From positions 186,001-250,000 of the forward strand of contig JADLFM010000128.1 in NCBI GenBank assembly GCA_020845495.1: 64,000 nt of DNA, given 5' to 3'. The notes under the pieces were generated by a model. It made no database searches. It was not told the origin of the DNA and saw only the letters and a program-made list of their open reading frames with translations. The DNA comes from Chloroflexota bacterium (lineage in GTDB: Bacteria > Chloroflexota > UBA6077 > JACCZL01). Of this stretch, positions 35,841 through 44,330 are shown piece by piece. The stretch's first letter is position 1; every line of letters begins with the position of its first letter. The position numbers and the translations under genes were made by a program.

Positions 35841-36725
35841 ATGGGCCGAACGGCGGGTATCTGGCCGTACCTGTGTCTGGTGCCGGCGCTGGCCGTGTTC
35901 ATCGTGTTCGAGCTGGTGCCCGCGCTGGCCACCTCGATCTTCTCGCTGACCGACTACACCGGTCTCCCACACGCCACGATCAACTGGGTCGGTCTCCAGA
36001 ACTACCACGACCTTCTGACCGGCGGCCAGACGTTCCTGGTGCGTGCCCTCCAGGTGACCGTCATCTTCTCGATCCTGGTGACGGTGATCCAGAACGGCCT
36101 GGCCGTGCTCGTCGCCTGGCTCCTGAACTCGGGGCTGCGTGGGCAGGTCGCCGTCCGCTCGCTGGTCTTCCTGCCGGTCGTGCTCGGAGCGACTGTCAAT
36201 GGCCTGACCTGGTACGTCATGTTCAATCCGCTGAGCGGGCCAGTCACGACGGCTCTCGCAGCGTTCGGCATTCGGGCAAACCTGCTGGGCAACGCGTCGA
36301 CGGCTCTGTACGCCGTCATCTGGGTGCAGATCTGGACCTATCTCGGCTTCAGCATGATGGTTTTCCTGGCCGGCATGCAGGGCATCCCCGCTGAGGTGTA
36401 CGAGGCCGGCAAGATCGACGGCACGTCGCCGTGGGAGGCGTTCCGGTATCTCACCATCCCACTGCTCGCGCCGAGCATCACCATCAACGTGCTCCTGGCG
36501 GTCATCGGCACGATCACTGGCTACGAACTGATCTTCGTCTTGACTGACGGTGGCCCCGCCTTCGCCTCACAGACGCTCGGCATGTGGGTCTTCAATCAAG
36601 CGTTCTTCAGCGGCAACAGACTGCCTGGATTTGCCTCGGCGATTGCGATGGTCCAGTTCGCCATCGTCTTCGTGATCGTGCTGATCATGCAGTACTACTT
36701 GCGGCGACGGGAGGCCGTGCTGTGA
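35841..36725 (+). CDS. Sugar ABC transporter permease (MalF/UgpA-type)
   Basis: 294 residues, six membrane helices (IWPYLCLVPALAVFIVFELVPA at the start). The cytoplasmic EAA loop that docks the ATPase is visible: EAGKIDGTSPWEAFRYLTIPLLAPS. GGAGGAG precedes the ATG. It overlaps the second permease gene by 4 bp, so the two are translationally coupled and form the heterodimeric channel. Confidence 0.9.
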   Translation: MGRTAGIWPYLCLVPALAVFIVFELVPALATSIFSLTDYTGLPHATINWVGLQNYHDLLTGGQTFLVRALQVTVIFSILVTVIQNGLAVLVAWLLNSGLRGQVAVRSLVFLPVVLGATVNGLTWYVMFNPLSGPVTTALAAFGIRANLLGNASTALYAVIWVQIWTYLGFSMMVFLAGMQGIPAEVYEAGKIDGTSPWEAFRYLTIPLLAPSITINVLLAVIGTITGYELIFVLTDGGPAFASQTLGMWVFNQAFFSGNRLPGFASAIAMVQFAIVFVIVLIMQYYLRRREAVL

Positions 36726-37594
36726 TCCAACAACGCGAGCTTGGCCACGCCGCCGAGCGCCCGGTAGCGGGCGTACGCCTGGGGCTCCGGCCCGCCTCGA
36801 TTGGCGCGTACGCGATCCTGGCACTGCTGACGCTGATCTACCTGATCCCGCTGGTCTTCGTCGTCTTCGTCTCGCTGATGTCGAGCCGCCAGTTCGCCCT
36901 GAGTGCGGCCTCGTTCCCCGATCCGGTCGTGTGGTCGAACTACCCGGAGGCCTGGGTCAAAGGCTCTTTCAACAACTATTTCATCAATACGCTGGTCTAC
37001 ACGGTCACGATCGTCGGCGGGACGCTGAGCCTGGCGACGCTGGCGGCCTTTCCGATCGCGCGCACCCACGTGCGTGGCAGCAACATCTTCTACCTGCTGT
37101 TCCTGTCAGGCATTCTGCTGCCGGCGGGCATCATCCCGCAGTTCTTCGTCTTGCAGCAGTTGAACATCTTCGACACTCGCTTCGGGTACATCATGCTCTG
37201 GCTGAGCCGGGTGCCCCTGCCGATCTTCATCCTGACTGGCTTCATCAAGAGCATCCCGACCGACCTCGATGATGCGGCGGCCATCGACGGCTGCGGGTAC
37301 ATTCGCTACATCTTCCAGGTGGTGGTGCCGCTACTGAAGCCAGCGCTGGCCGTGGTCGGACTGATCGTCGCCATCCGAGTCTGGAACGACATCATCGGGC
37401 CGGTGATCTTCCTGCCCTCCAACTCGATCAAGCCGATCTCAGCCGGTCTGCTTCAGTTCTTCGCCGAGTTCGCTGCACAGTGGACGCTGATCGCCGCCGC
37501 CATTGCGATCACGGCGTCGCCGCTCGTCCTGCTCTACCTGTTCACCCAGCGCTACATCGTTGCAGGGATGACGAGCGGGGCGCTCAAGGGCTAA
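36722..37594 (+). CDS. Sugar ABC transporter permease (MalG/UgpE-type)
   Basis: 290 residues from GTG 36722, whose codon overlaps the TGA of the first permease. Six helices; the carbohydrate-permease signature is LDDAAAIDGCGYIRYIFQVVVPLLKPAL. No ATP-binding subunit follows, so the importer must use an ATPase encoded elsewhere, as many CUT1 systems do with a shared MsmX-type protein. The next gene is an unrelated exporter 217 bp downstream. Confidence 0.9.
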   Translation: MIQQRELGHAAERPVAGVRLGLRPASIGAYAILALLTLIYLIPLVFVVFVSLMSSRQFALSAASFPDPVVWSNYPEAWVKGSFNNYFINTLVYTVTIVGGTLSLATLAAFPIARTHVRGSNIFYLLFLSGILLPAGIIPQFFVLQQLNIFDTRFGYIMLWLSRVPLPIFILTGFIKSIPTDLDDAAAIDGCGYIRYIFQVVVPLLKPALAVVGLIVAIRVWNDIIGPVIFLPSNSIKPISAGLLQFFAEFAAQWTLIAAAIAITASPLVLLYLFTQRYIVAGMTSGALKG

Positions 37595-37811
37595 CTGGAC
37601 GTGCGCTGAGCCGTGCCGATCGCGAGAGGTGGGTAGGCCGCAGCCTGCCCACCACGTATGGCGTCTGGCGCACACGCGCCGAACGCTCGTATCGTCATCA
37701 GGCTCGTTGTCGCGTTGTTGCCGTTATTTCGCCGCCCCCTGGCAAGGGTGTATGCTGCAAGATTGGGCGGCGCTGCGTTTCTGCCGCCGGACGATGGACT
37801 GTGGAGGGTGG

Positions 37812-39260
37812 ATGAGCGCGAAGGTTGGCGCGGTCGATCGACGCGCCGGCGAAGCGAGCCAGCGTACGGGTGAGGCCGCGACGTCGTGGGACCGGGCCAT
37901 CGTCCTGGCATCGCTGGGTGTTGGGACGTACATGTCGGCGCTCGATGGTAGCATCGTCAATTCGATCCTACCGATCATCGCCGAGGCATTTAGCGCCGAT
38001 GCCGCCACCATCGAGTGGGTCGTGACGACCTACTTGCTGGTCCAAAGCGGGCTGCTGCTGACGTTCGGGCGGCTTGGCGACATGCGCGGGCACCGCATGA
38101 TCTATCTGATCGGGATGGTCATCTTCAGCGGTAGCTCGGCGTTCTGCGGTGCAGCGCCAGGGCCGTTGTTCCTGGTGATCGCCCGTGCCGTCCAGGCGCT
38201 CGGTGCGTCGATGATGATCGCCAACTCGCCGGCGATCCTGACGCGCGTCTTCCCGCCCGAGCAGCGCGGCAAGGCGCTTGGCTTCCAGGCGACCACCGTC
38301 TACCTGGGGCTGGCATCTGGCCCGCCGCTCGGCGGCTGGCTTGCCGGCGCGCTCGGCTGGCGTTCCGTCTTCTACGTGAACATCCCGTTCGGGATTCTCG
38401 GCTTCATCCTGGTGTACCACTTCATCAAGGTGCGGGCGCCGGCCGGGGCAGGCGAACGCTTCGACCCGTGGGGGGCTGCGAGCTACGTCTCCGGCCTGAT
38501 CGTCTTGTTGCTTGGCCTCAATCAGGCCCATGCCTGGGGCTGGACGTCGCCGCTGACGCTCGGCTGCATGGCCGTCGGACTGGTGCTGCTGGCGACGTTC
38601 ACCACGATCGAACTACGCGTCCCCAGCCCGATGCTCGACCTGACGCTCTTTACGAGCCGCGCGTTCTCGGCACCAGTGCTGAGCGCGATGCTGAACTACG
38701 GCGCGACCAGTTCGATCCTCTTCCTGATGCCGTTTTACTTGATCCAGGGACGGGGCTTGAGCCCGCAAGAGTCGGGATTCGTCCTTATCACCCAGCCGCT
38801 CGTGATGGCGATCACCGCCTCGTACAGCGGGAGCCTCTCTGACAGAATCGGCTCCCGGATCCCAGCCACGGTCGGCATGGCAATCCTCTCCTGCGGACTG
38901 TTCTTCCTCTCGCGCGAGGGGGGCACCGCACCGCTTCTGGTCGTCGTCGCGACGCTGGCGCTCATCGGGCTTGGAATCGGCCTGTTCACCTCGCCGAACA
39001 ACAGCGCGGTGATGGGAGCGGTGCCGCAGACCCGCCGAGGCGTCGCCGCTGGTGTGCAGTCGACGGCTCGGACCCTTGGCAACGTGCTCGGCATCGGCAT
39101 GGCCGGCGCGATCTTCTCGACGGTCCTGGCAACGAGCGATTTGACGGACCCGGTGGCGGTCGTCAGCGGCGCGAGCCTGGGCTGGCTTGCCGGCAGCATC
39201 GTCGCGGCGATCGGCGCCGTGATGTCGTTCACCCGCCCCAATACCCCGCTCGATCTCTGA
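37812..39260 (+). CDS. DHA2-family MFS exporter (EmrB/QacA-type)
   Basis: 482 residues with about 14 membrane helices. ATG 37812 follows GGAGGGTGG. DHA2 motifs: YMSALDGSIVNSILPIIAEAF in helix 1 (with the D-x-S/T-I/V-N motif), WVVTTYLLVQSGLLLTFGRLGDMRG, and RGKALGFQATTVYLGLASGPPLGGWL (motif C). Proton-coupled drug or metabolite efflux is the expected role. No regulator is adjacent. Confidence 0.88.
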   Translation: MSAKVGAVDRRAGEASQRTGEAATSWDRAIVLASLGVGTYMSALDGSIVNSILPIIAEAFSADAATIEWVVTTYLLVQSGLLLTFGRLGDMRGHRMIYLIGMVIFSGSSAFCGAAPGPLFLVIARAVQALGASMMIANSPAILTRVFPPEQRGKALGFQATTVYLGLASGPPLGGWLAGALGWRSVFYVNIPFGILGFILVYHFIKVRAPAGAGERFDPWGAASYVSGLIVLLLGLNQAHAWGWTSPLTLGCMAVGLVLLATFTTIELRVPSPMLDLTLFTSRAFSAPVLSAMLNYGATSSILFLMPFYLIQGRGLSPQESGFVLITQPLVMAITASYSGSLSDRIGSRIPATVGMAILSCGLFFLSREGGTAPLLVVVATLALIGLGIGLFTSPNNSAVMGAVPQTRRGVAAGVQSTARTLGNVLGIGMAGAIFSTVLATSDLTDPVAVVSGASLGWLAGSIVAAIGAVMSFTRPNTPLDL

Positions 39261-39423
39261 GGACGATCTGCCAGGAGACGACCCGTCAGAAAGCGACCCA
39301 TCCTCGACCCTGCCCCTGGCCCGACGCTTGCACATCTGGCCACTTCACCGCGGCCGATGCGGGCGTCGGCTTGCTCGACACGCGGACTGACGCACACGGG
39401 CCATCGGGCCAGGGACTGATACC

Positions 39424-40686
39424 ATGCCGTCATGTCGTCCTTCGCTCGCGGCGCGCTGCCTGCTAGCGAGTGCCGTCGCGTTGGTCTTCTCGATCGTACT
39501 GCCCGCGAGTGCCAACGTCGCCCAGGCCGGGCGCTTCGGGCTTCCCTGGCAGGCTGACGTGGTTGTCGACTCGTCCGACATCCACGTCCGGCCGGATCCC
39601 TCCTCGGCGGTCGTCGGTTCGTTGCCCAGGGGTCAGATCGTCCCGGTGTTGGACCAGCAGGCCAGCCCAGACAGCGCGTCCTGGTACTCGGTCGGGAATG
39701 GCTGGATGCGGGCGTCCGCACTGCACGAGCGGCTCACGCCGTGGGTCGCTGAGGTGACGGCCGACAGCGTCCCAGTGCTGGCCCGCCCCCGCGCCGATAG
39801 TGTCGCCCGGCGGAGCGCAGGCCGAGGCGACGTCCTGCGAGTGATGGGCCTGGCCCATGGTATCGACGGCGATCCGTCGGCATGGTGGTCGACGACTGAG
39901 GGATACGTGCCGCTCGGCTCGATTGCGCAGGCTACGGGCGACTGGGCGGCGGGTTGGACGCTGCCACAAGCTTCCGAGGCGCCGAATGGCTGGTGGGGCG
40001 CGGTGGTGACTCAGGCGACCGTCCGAGCGGCGCCGTCGGTCCACGCGCCGGCGCTCGGCACCCTGGCACCGGGCGACCGAATCAAGGTGCTAGCCGAGGA
40101 GCCGGACCGCGACGACAACGATCCCGTGCCCTGGTACCGCATCGACGGTGGACGCTTCGCGGGCGGGCGGATCTACGCCGCCCACGTCCGGCGCATGCCG
40201 CCGCCGACCCCGAACACCACCCCACTCCCAGACGGGCGTACCGAGGACCAGTACATCGTTGTCGACCGTACGGCATTCACCTTGACACTCGTGCGACATA
40301 GCGTGCCGGCATTCACGACCTACGTCAGTATCGGCAAGGCTGGCACCGACACGCCGGCCGGCCTGGACGAGATCTTCTCCAAGTACGTCGCTGACGATAT
40401 GTCGAGTGACTCGGTGCCCGACCACACCGGCGAGTCGTACTATCTGCCGAACGTCCCGTACACCGAGTACTTCACCGAAGACGGCGCGGCGATCCACGCC
40501 ACCTACTGGCACGATCTGTTCGCCACCAAGGAGAGCCACGGCTGCATCAACCTGACCTGGTCAGACGGCGCGTTTCTCTTCGAGCAAACGCAACCGGCTG
40601 TGGCTGTTGGCTCGACAGGTGCGCAGGGCGACGGCACGCTCGTCCTGATCGTCGATGAGCCAGGGTCGGTGAGCCGGGGTCGATGA
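39424..40686 (+). CDS. Secreted L,D-transpeptidase (YkuD) with SH3-like repeats
   Basis: 420 residues. A signal peptide (LLASAVALVFSIVLPASANVAQA) is followed by three bacterial SH3-like segments (IHVRPDPSSAVVGSLPRG, PVLARPRADSVARRSAG, TVRAAPSVHAPALGTLAPGDR) that may bind the wall. The C-terminal catalytic domain has the YkuD motifs HATYWHD and SHGCINL, with the Cys nucleophile. L,D-transpeptidases make 3-3 peptidoglycan crosslinks or attach proteins to the wall. The beta-hairpin start IVVDRTAFTLTLVRHSVPAF is typical. No clear Shine-Dalgarno; ATG 39424 gives a proper signal peptide. Confidence 0.9.
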   Translation: MPSCRPSLAARCLLASAVALVFSIVLPASANVAQAGRFGLPWQADVVVDSSDIHVRPDPSSAVVGSLPRGQIVPVLDQQASPDSASWYSVGNGWMRASALHERLTPWVAEVTADSVPVLARPRADSVARRSAGRGDVLRVMGLAHGIDGDPSAWWSTTEGYVPLGSIAQATGDWAAGWTLPQASEAPNGWWGAVVTQATVRAAPSVHAPALGTLAPGDRIKVLAEEPDRDDNDPVPWYRIDGGRFAGGRIYAAHVRRMPPPTPNTTPLPDGRTEDQYIVVDRTAFTLTLVRHSVPAFTTYVSIGKAGTDTPAGLDEIFSKYVADDMSSDSVPDHTGESYYLPNVPYTEYFTEDGAAIHATYWHDLFATKESHGCINLTWSDGAFLFEQTQPAVAVGSTGAQGDGTLVLIVDEPGSVSRGR

Positions 40687-40863
40687 GCCGGGGGCACGAC
40701 TACTCCTCACGCACTTAATGAGGACTGCGGTGGGGATGCCTGAGGGCGTATGGCTGGCTCAGGCATGGGTGTGGTCCGAGTCCTGCATTCGGCAGGAGCA
40801 GGGGCTCGAGTTACCGAGGGACCGTGAACGGTCTGGCGACTCGCCTGTGTTGGGAGGAGCGTC

Positions 40864-41679
40864 ATGCGGAGTCATGATAGCGTCGTCTGTGTGTTCAAAG
40901 ATCTCGAGGATATGTACGACGCGGTGAGCGCGCTCCGTAGCGCCAACTTCCACGCCACCGATATCGGCTTCGCCGTGACGGACCACGAAGGACTGGGCAA
41001 TATCGAGACGGTGGAGCATGAAGGTGGCGAAGAGGCGGCGCACCGCCTGTCCGACACCCTCGTCGACGTGGGTCTGACACCCGCTGAGGCCGCCTGGTAC
41101 GACGCACGAGTGCGCGAGGGCCAGGGGCTCGTCAGCGTCCACGCGGCCGGCCGTGCCGAGGAAGCGCGCCTCATCCTGCTCGACTACGGCGGGCTCGACT
41201 ATCAGGCGGACCGTGCCATTCGACAGGGACGACCCTGGCACGAGATCGCGCCATCGTTGCGGCAGCGGTTCCTGGCGAGGGGCGGTACGCCGAGGCAGTG
41301 GAAAGACGACGAAACAGCCCATCGCTTCGGCTACGAAGCGTTCGAGCGCGTCCGCGCCGAGGGCGGCCCGATGACCTGGGAGGCCAACGAACCGCACCTC
41401 CGCGTGCAGTGGGAGCGGGAGGGTCACGGATCGTGGGATCTCGGCCGTAAGGCGATCCGGCGCGGGTTCGAACTGGGGGACGGCCGGCTGCGCTTCGACA
41501 CGGACAACTACCCTCCGCATGCCCGCGAGATTAGCGGCGCCCTGGCAACCGCGACGTCCGGCGCCTTGATCGGCGGCCTGGTCGGCGGCCCGGTTGGGCT
41601 GGTGGCGGGCGTCATCATCGGCGGTGCACTGGGAGCGATTGGCGGCGCCACGCTCCGCGACCGAGACGACGAGCAATAG
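40864..41679 (+). CDS. YflT-like stress protein with glycine-zipper tail
   Basis: 271 residues; GGGAGGAG precedes ATG 40864. The N-terminal domain (VVCVFKDLEDMYDAVSALRSANFHATDIGFAV) matches the general-stress YflT/GSP17M-type alpha/beta domain. The middle contains a segment rich in R, W and E (RFGYEAFERVRAEGG, HLRVQWEREGHGSWD). The C-terminus is a glycine-zipper hairpin (ATSGALIGGLVGGPVGLVAGVIIGGALGAIGG), which could insert into membranes. Role inferred as stress-related; biochemical function unknown. Confidence 0.7.
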   Translation: MRSHDSVVCVFKDLEDMYDAVSALRSANFHATDIGFAVTDHEGLGNIETVEHEGGEEAAHRLSDTLVDVGLTPAEAAWYDARVREGQGLVSVHAAGRAEEARLILLDYGGLDYQADRAIRQGRPWHEIAPSLRQRFLARGGTPRQWKDDETAHRFGYEAFERVRAEGGPMTWEANEPHLRVQWEREGHGSWDLGRKAIRRGFELGDGRLRFDTDNYPPHAREISGALATATSGALIGGLVGGPVGLVAGVIIGGALGAIGGATLRDRDDEQ

Positions 41680-41764
41680 CCCGGCCGACGAACCCGGTCG
41701 ACGAACACGGCCACCTGCCCGGTCGACGAACACGGCCACGAACCCGGTCAACGAACACGGCCAC
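41680..41764. repeat. 25-bp-period direct repeat
   Basis: A 22-bp unit (CCCGGTCGACGAACACGGCCAC) at 41693, 41718 and 41743, separated by 3 bp, preceded by a partial copy at 41680. The third copy has one change. It lies directly after the stress-protein stop. Confidence 0.9.
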
Positions 41765-41844
41765 CCCTCGCGGGCGGCGAATCTGGGCAGCGCACCCGTC
41801 TTCGCCAGTTCCTCGGCGACCTTGCCGGCACCCCCGCCGCGCCA

Positions 41845-41853
41845 TGGTACAAT
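41845..41853 (+). promoter_or_regulatory. Extended -10 promoter element
   Basis: TGGTACAAT: a TGn extension plus TACAAT, about 53 bp before the ATG of the kinase-like/BON gene. No good -35 at 16-18 bp, which is common for extended -10 promoters. Confidence 0.4.
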
Positions 41854-41905
41854 GCGCCACGTCCAGTTTCGAGACGGTAGCGCACGTCTGCGCGTGGAGG
41901 CTGAG

Positions 41906-42730
41906 ATGCCGATCGTGACCATCGCGCGCCTGCTTGGGAGCCGGGGAGACGAGATCGGCCGGGCTCTGGCCGAGCACTTGCACTACCGCTATCTCGATCG
42001 CCACCTGCTGCTCGACTCGATCCGTGAGTTCGGCGACATCGAGCCGAATGCTCCCGAGATTGCCGAGACGAGGCCGTCCTTCTGGGACCGCCTCAACGAG
42101 GAACGCCGCCGTCACGCTATCGTGGTGCGCTATGGTGTCTACGGCTTCGCTCGCGAGGATGACTGCGTCATCGTCGGACTGGGCTCCAACTTCCTGCTAC
42201 GTGGGTTGAGTCACGTGCTGCGGGTCATGATCGTCGCACCCAACGACGTGCGCCGGCAGCGGGTGATCGCGCGCCAGGGCGGCAATCTGGACGTCAATAC
42301 CGCGTCCGAAGTGATTCGCCGCAGTGACCGTGAGCGGAGCGGCTACATCCGCTACATGCACAATGCCGACTGGATGGATCCGCACGCCTACGATCTAATC
42401 GTGAACACGTCTGTCGGAACGGTGGAACAGATCGTCGACTTCATCGCCTATGCGCTCGAACGGGCCGAGATCTCACCGACTGCCACGTCGCTCCAGCAGA
42501 TCGATGACCAGGCGCTTGCGGCCAGAGTCGAAGCGGTCCTGATCTCGAACGCCGGTATCTGGATTCACGGTCTGCGGGCGACTGCCGAGCGAGGTGTCGT
42601 GACCATCGCGGGTGAGGTCATTACCGATGAAGACCGCGAGTACGCTGAGGAGATCGCTCGAGACGTGGCCGGCGTGCGTGCGGTGGCGAATGAGCTCCGG
42701 ATCCAGCCCCCGCCATTGACCGGCATGTAG
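41906..42730 (+). CDS. Cytidylate-kinase-like protein fused to a BON domain
   Basis: 274 residues from ATG 41906 (GGAGG upstream). Residues 1-180 resemble the cytidylate-kinase-like family: MPIVTIARLLGSRGDEIGRALAEHLHYRYLD, GLGSNFLLRGL, VMIVAPNDVRRQRVIARQG and a C-terminal YDLIVNTSVGTVEQIVDFI. The nucleotide loop is GSRGDE rather than GSGG. Residues about 200-270 form a BON domain (VEAVLISNAGIWIHGLRATAERGVVTIAGEVITDEDREYAEEIARDVAGVRAV, split by its conserved Gly), which in other proteins binds lipids or surfaces. Fusion of a nucleotide-kinase-like fold with BON is unusual. holB starts 5 nt downstream. Confidence 0.75.
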   Translation: MPIVTIARLLGSRGDEIGRALAEHLHYRYLDRHLLLDSIREFGDIEPNAPEIAETRPSFWDRLNEERRRHAIVVRYGVYGFAREDDCVIVGLGSNFLLRGLSHVLRVMIVAPNDVRRQRVIARQGGNLDVNTASEVIRRSDRERSGYIRYMHNADWMDPHAYDLIVNTSVGTVEQIVDFIAYALERAEISPTATSLQQIDDQALAARVEAVLISNAGIWIHGLRATAERGVVTIAGEVITDEDREYAEEIARDVAGVRAVANELRIQPPPLTGM

Positions 42731-42735
42731 GCGTC

Positions 42736-43803
42736 GTGGCGACCACCGAGGCGTGGGGGCTCGTCGGGCACGAGCGGGCAGTTGACTTTCTTCGACGCGC
42801 CATCGAGCATCACCGGATCGGACACGCCTATCTGTTGAGCGGCCCGCGCGGGGTCGGTAAGCGTGCGTTGGCCGTGGCCTTCGCCCAGGCGCTCAACTGC
42901 GAACGCCTCGGCCCAGCCGCTCGCCTCGGCCCTGGCGCCGAGCGATCCTCCGGCGAGGACGAGGAGCCGCCGTGTGGACGCTGCCGGCGCTGCCGGCTGA
43001 TTGCCGAAGGAACCCACCCGGAAGTGCGCATCGTCGGGCTACAGCCACCACACCGAGTGATCCGCGTGGCCGACGTCGAGGCGATTCAGGCTGACGCGGC
43101 GCTGCGTCCGGCCGACGCCTACCGCAAGATCTACGTCGTGGAGCAGGCCGAACTGCTCCACCCCGACGCCGCCAACCGGCTGCTCAAGACGATCGAGGAG
43201 CCGCCGCCGTTGGTCATGGTGATCCTGACGACAGTGGATCCCGAGGCCACACTCGAGACCATCGTTTCCCGCTGCCAGCACATCCGGTTGCGCCGCGCGG
43301 ACCGAGCGGCGTTGGCCGAGCATCTGGTCGGTCAAACTGGCGTCGCGCCCGAGTGTGCACATCTACTAGCCGCACTCGCGGAAGGGTGCACCGGGCGCGC
43401 ACTGAACCTGGCGAACGACGACCGAGCGCTGGAGCGGCGCACCAAACTCCTGGACGACCTGGACGGCCTGCTCGGCGCGGACCGACTCGCGCGCCTTCAG
43501 TACGCCCGTACGCTCGGCGATCGCTGGAGCAAGGACCAGGATGAGGTGCGCGGTGTGCTGGCACAGTGGGTTCGCTGGTGGCGTGACGTCCTGCTCGTCC
43601 AGGGAGGCACGCCCGATCGGATCGTCAACCTGGATCGTCGTTGCGCGATTGAGCGGCATGCGGCCCGCCTGTCGCGCGGTGAGACGGCGGGGGCGCTAGC
43701 CAGTGCTCGCGACGTCCTCCAGATGCTCGACCAGAACGTGAACGCGCGCCTCGCACTCGACGTCGTCCTGCTCGATCTGCCACGCCCCGGGCGCGCCGCG
43801 TGA
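42736..43803 (+). CDS. holB: DNA polymerase III delta' subunit
   Basis: 355 residues, GTG start. AAA+ clamp-loader fold: LVGHERAVDFLRRAI, the Walker-A-like SGPRGVGKRALA, a four-Cys zinc module (CGRCRRC), KIYVVEQAELLHPDAANRLLKTIEEPP (Walker B and sensor region), and the SRC motif VSRCQHIRLRR carrying the arginine finger. Part of the clamp-loader complex that places the beta sliding clamp. It sits 5 nt after the kinase-like/BON gene and overlaps the next gene by 4 nt (GTGA), so it is the middle of an operon. Confidence 0.9.
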   Translation: MATTEAWGLVGHERAVDFLRRAIEHHRIGHAYLLSGPRGVGKRALAVAFAQALNCERLGPAARLGPGAERSSGEDEEPPCGRCRRCRLIAEGTHPEVRIVGLQPPHRVIRVADVEAIQADAALRPADAYRKIYVVEQAELLHPDAANRLLKTIEEPPPLVMVILTTVDPEATLETIVSRCQHIRLRRADRAALAEHLVGQTGVAPECAHLLAALAEGCTGRALNLANDDRALERRTKLLDDLDGLLGADRLARLQYARTLGDRWSKDQDEVRGVLAQWVRWWRDVLLVQGGTPDRIVNLDRRCAIERHAARLSRGETAGALASARDVLQMLDQNVNARLALDVVLLDLPRPGRAA

Positions 43804-44330
43804 GCGACGAAGCGCCGGCCGGCGTGCGGCCGGTTGGCCAGTCGGCGCTGCGCTGGGTCGACCCCGGTAACTCGATCCTTCGGGTCGGCGACCGAATCGT
43901 CGTGTGGGACGGGGTAGCTGTCACCGCGCCCCGCTATTCGCCCTTGACGTCGGCCCAGGGGGGACTGACTGCGCCGGGCTCGGCATCGATGGAGACTGCG
44001 CCGGGCTCGGCATCGATGGAGGCTGCGCCTGAGTCTGGTTCGACCGACAACGAGGGCCGGCCAGACGGCATCACCTGGCTCGGCGAGGTCGTCGTCGCGC
44101 CATCCGATGTGGTCGAGTGGCCGCCAGACCTGGGCGATGAGACGCCGCGGGCGGTTGTCGAGCGGGTGGCACGGCCTGAGGAGTGGCCGGCCGCTCCGGA
44201 GACGGCAGGATTGCGGCTACTGCGCGCGCTTGGACTGACCGACGTTCCGGGCGCTGTTGGCGGCGGGGACCATCTTGACCCGGCCGAGCAGGAGCGCCGC
44301 GAAAACCAGCCCGCTGGCAAGGAGCCCTGA
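43800..44330 (+). CDS. Hypothetical protein coupled to holB
   Basis: 176 residues from GTG 43800, overlapping holB's TGA. The N-terminus (SALRWVDPGNSILRVGDRIVVWDG) and centre (GITWLGEVVVAPSDVVEWPPDLG) look like a small beta-rich domain. Between them is a disordered insert encoded partly by a 27-bp duplication (TAPGSASME twice, 43968-44021). The 3' end overlaps the convergent anti-sigma gene by 114 bp. No family recognised. Confidence 0.55.
   Translation: MSDEAPAGVRPVGQSALRWVDPGNSILRVGDRIVVWDGVAVTAPRYSPLTSAQGGLTAPGSASMETAPGSASMEAAPESGSTDNEGRPDGITWLGEVVVAPSDVVEWPPDLGDETPRAVVERVARPEEWPAAPETAGLRLLRALGLTDVPGAVGGGDHLDPAEQERRENQPAGKEP
43968..44021. repeat. 27-bp in-frame tandem duplication
   Basis: Two identical 27-bp copies at 43968-43994 and 43995-44021 within the gene after holB, encoding TAPGSASME twice; a degenerate third copy follows. 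Confidence 0.9.

Noticed and set aside
41680..41764. Regular repeats resembling a CRISPR array
   Set aside because: Spacers are only 3 bp and there are no cas genes; it is a plain tandem repeat.
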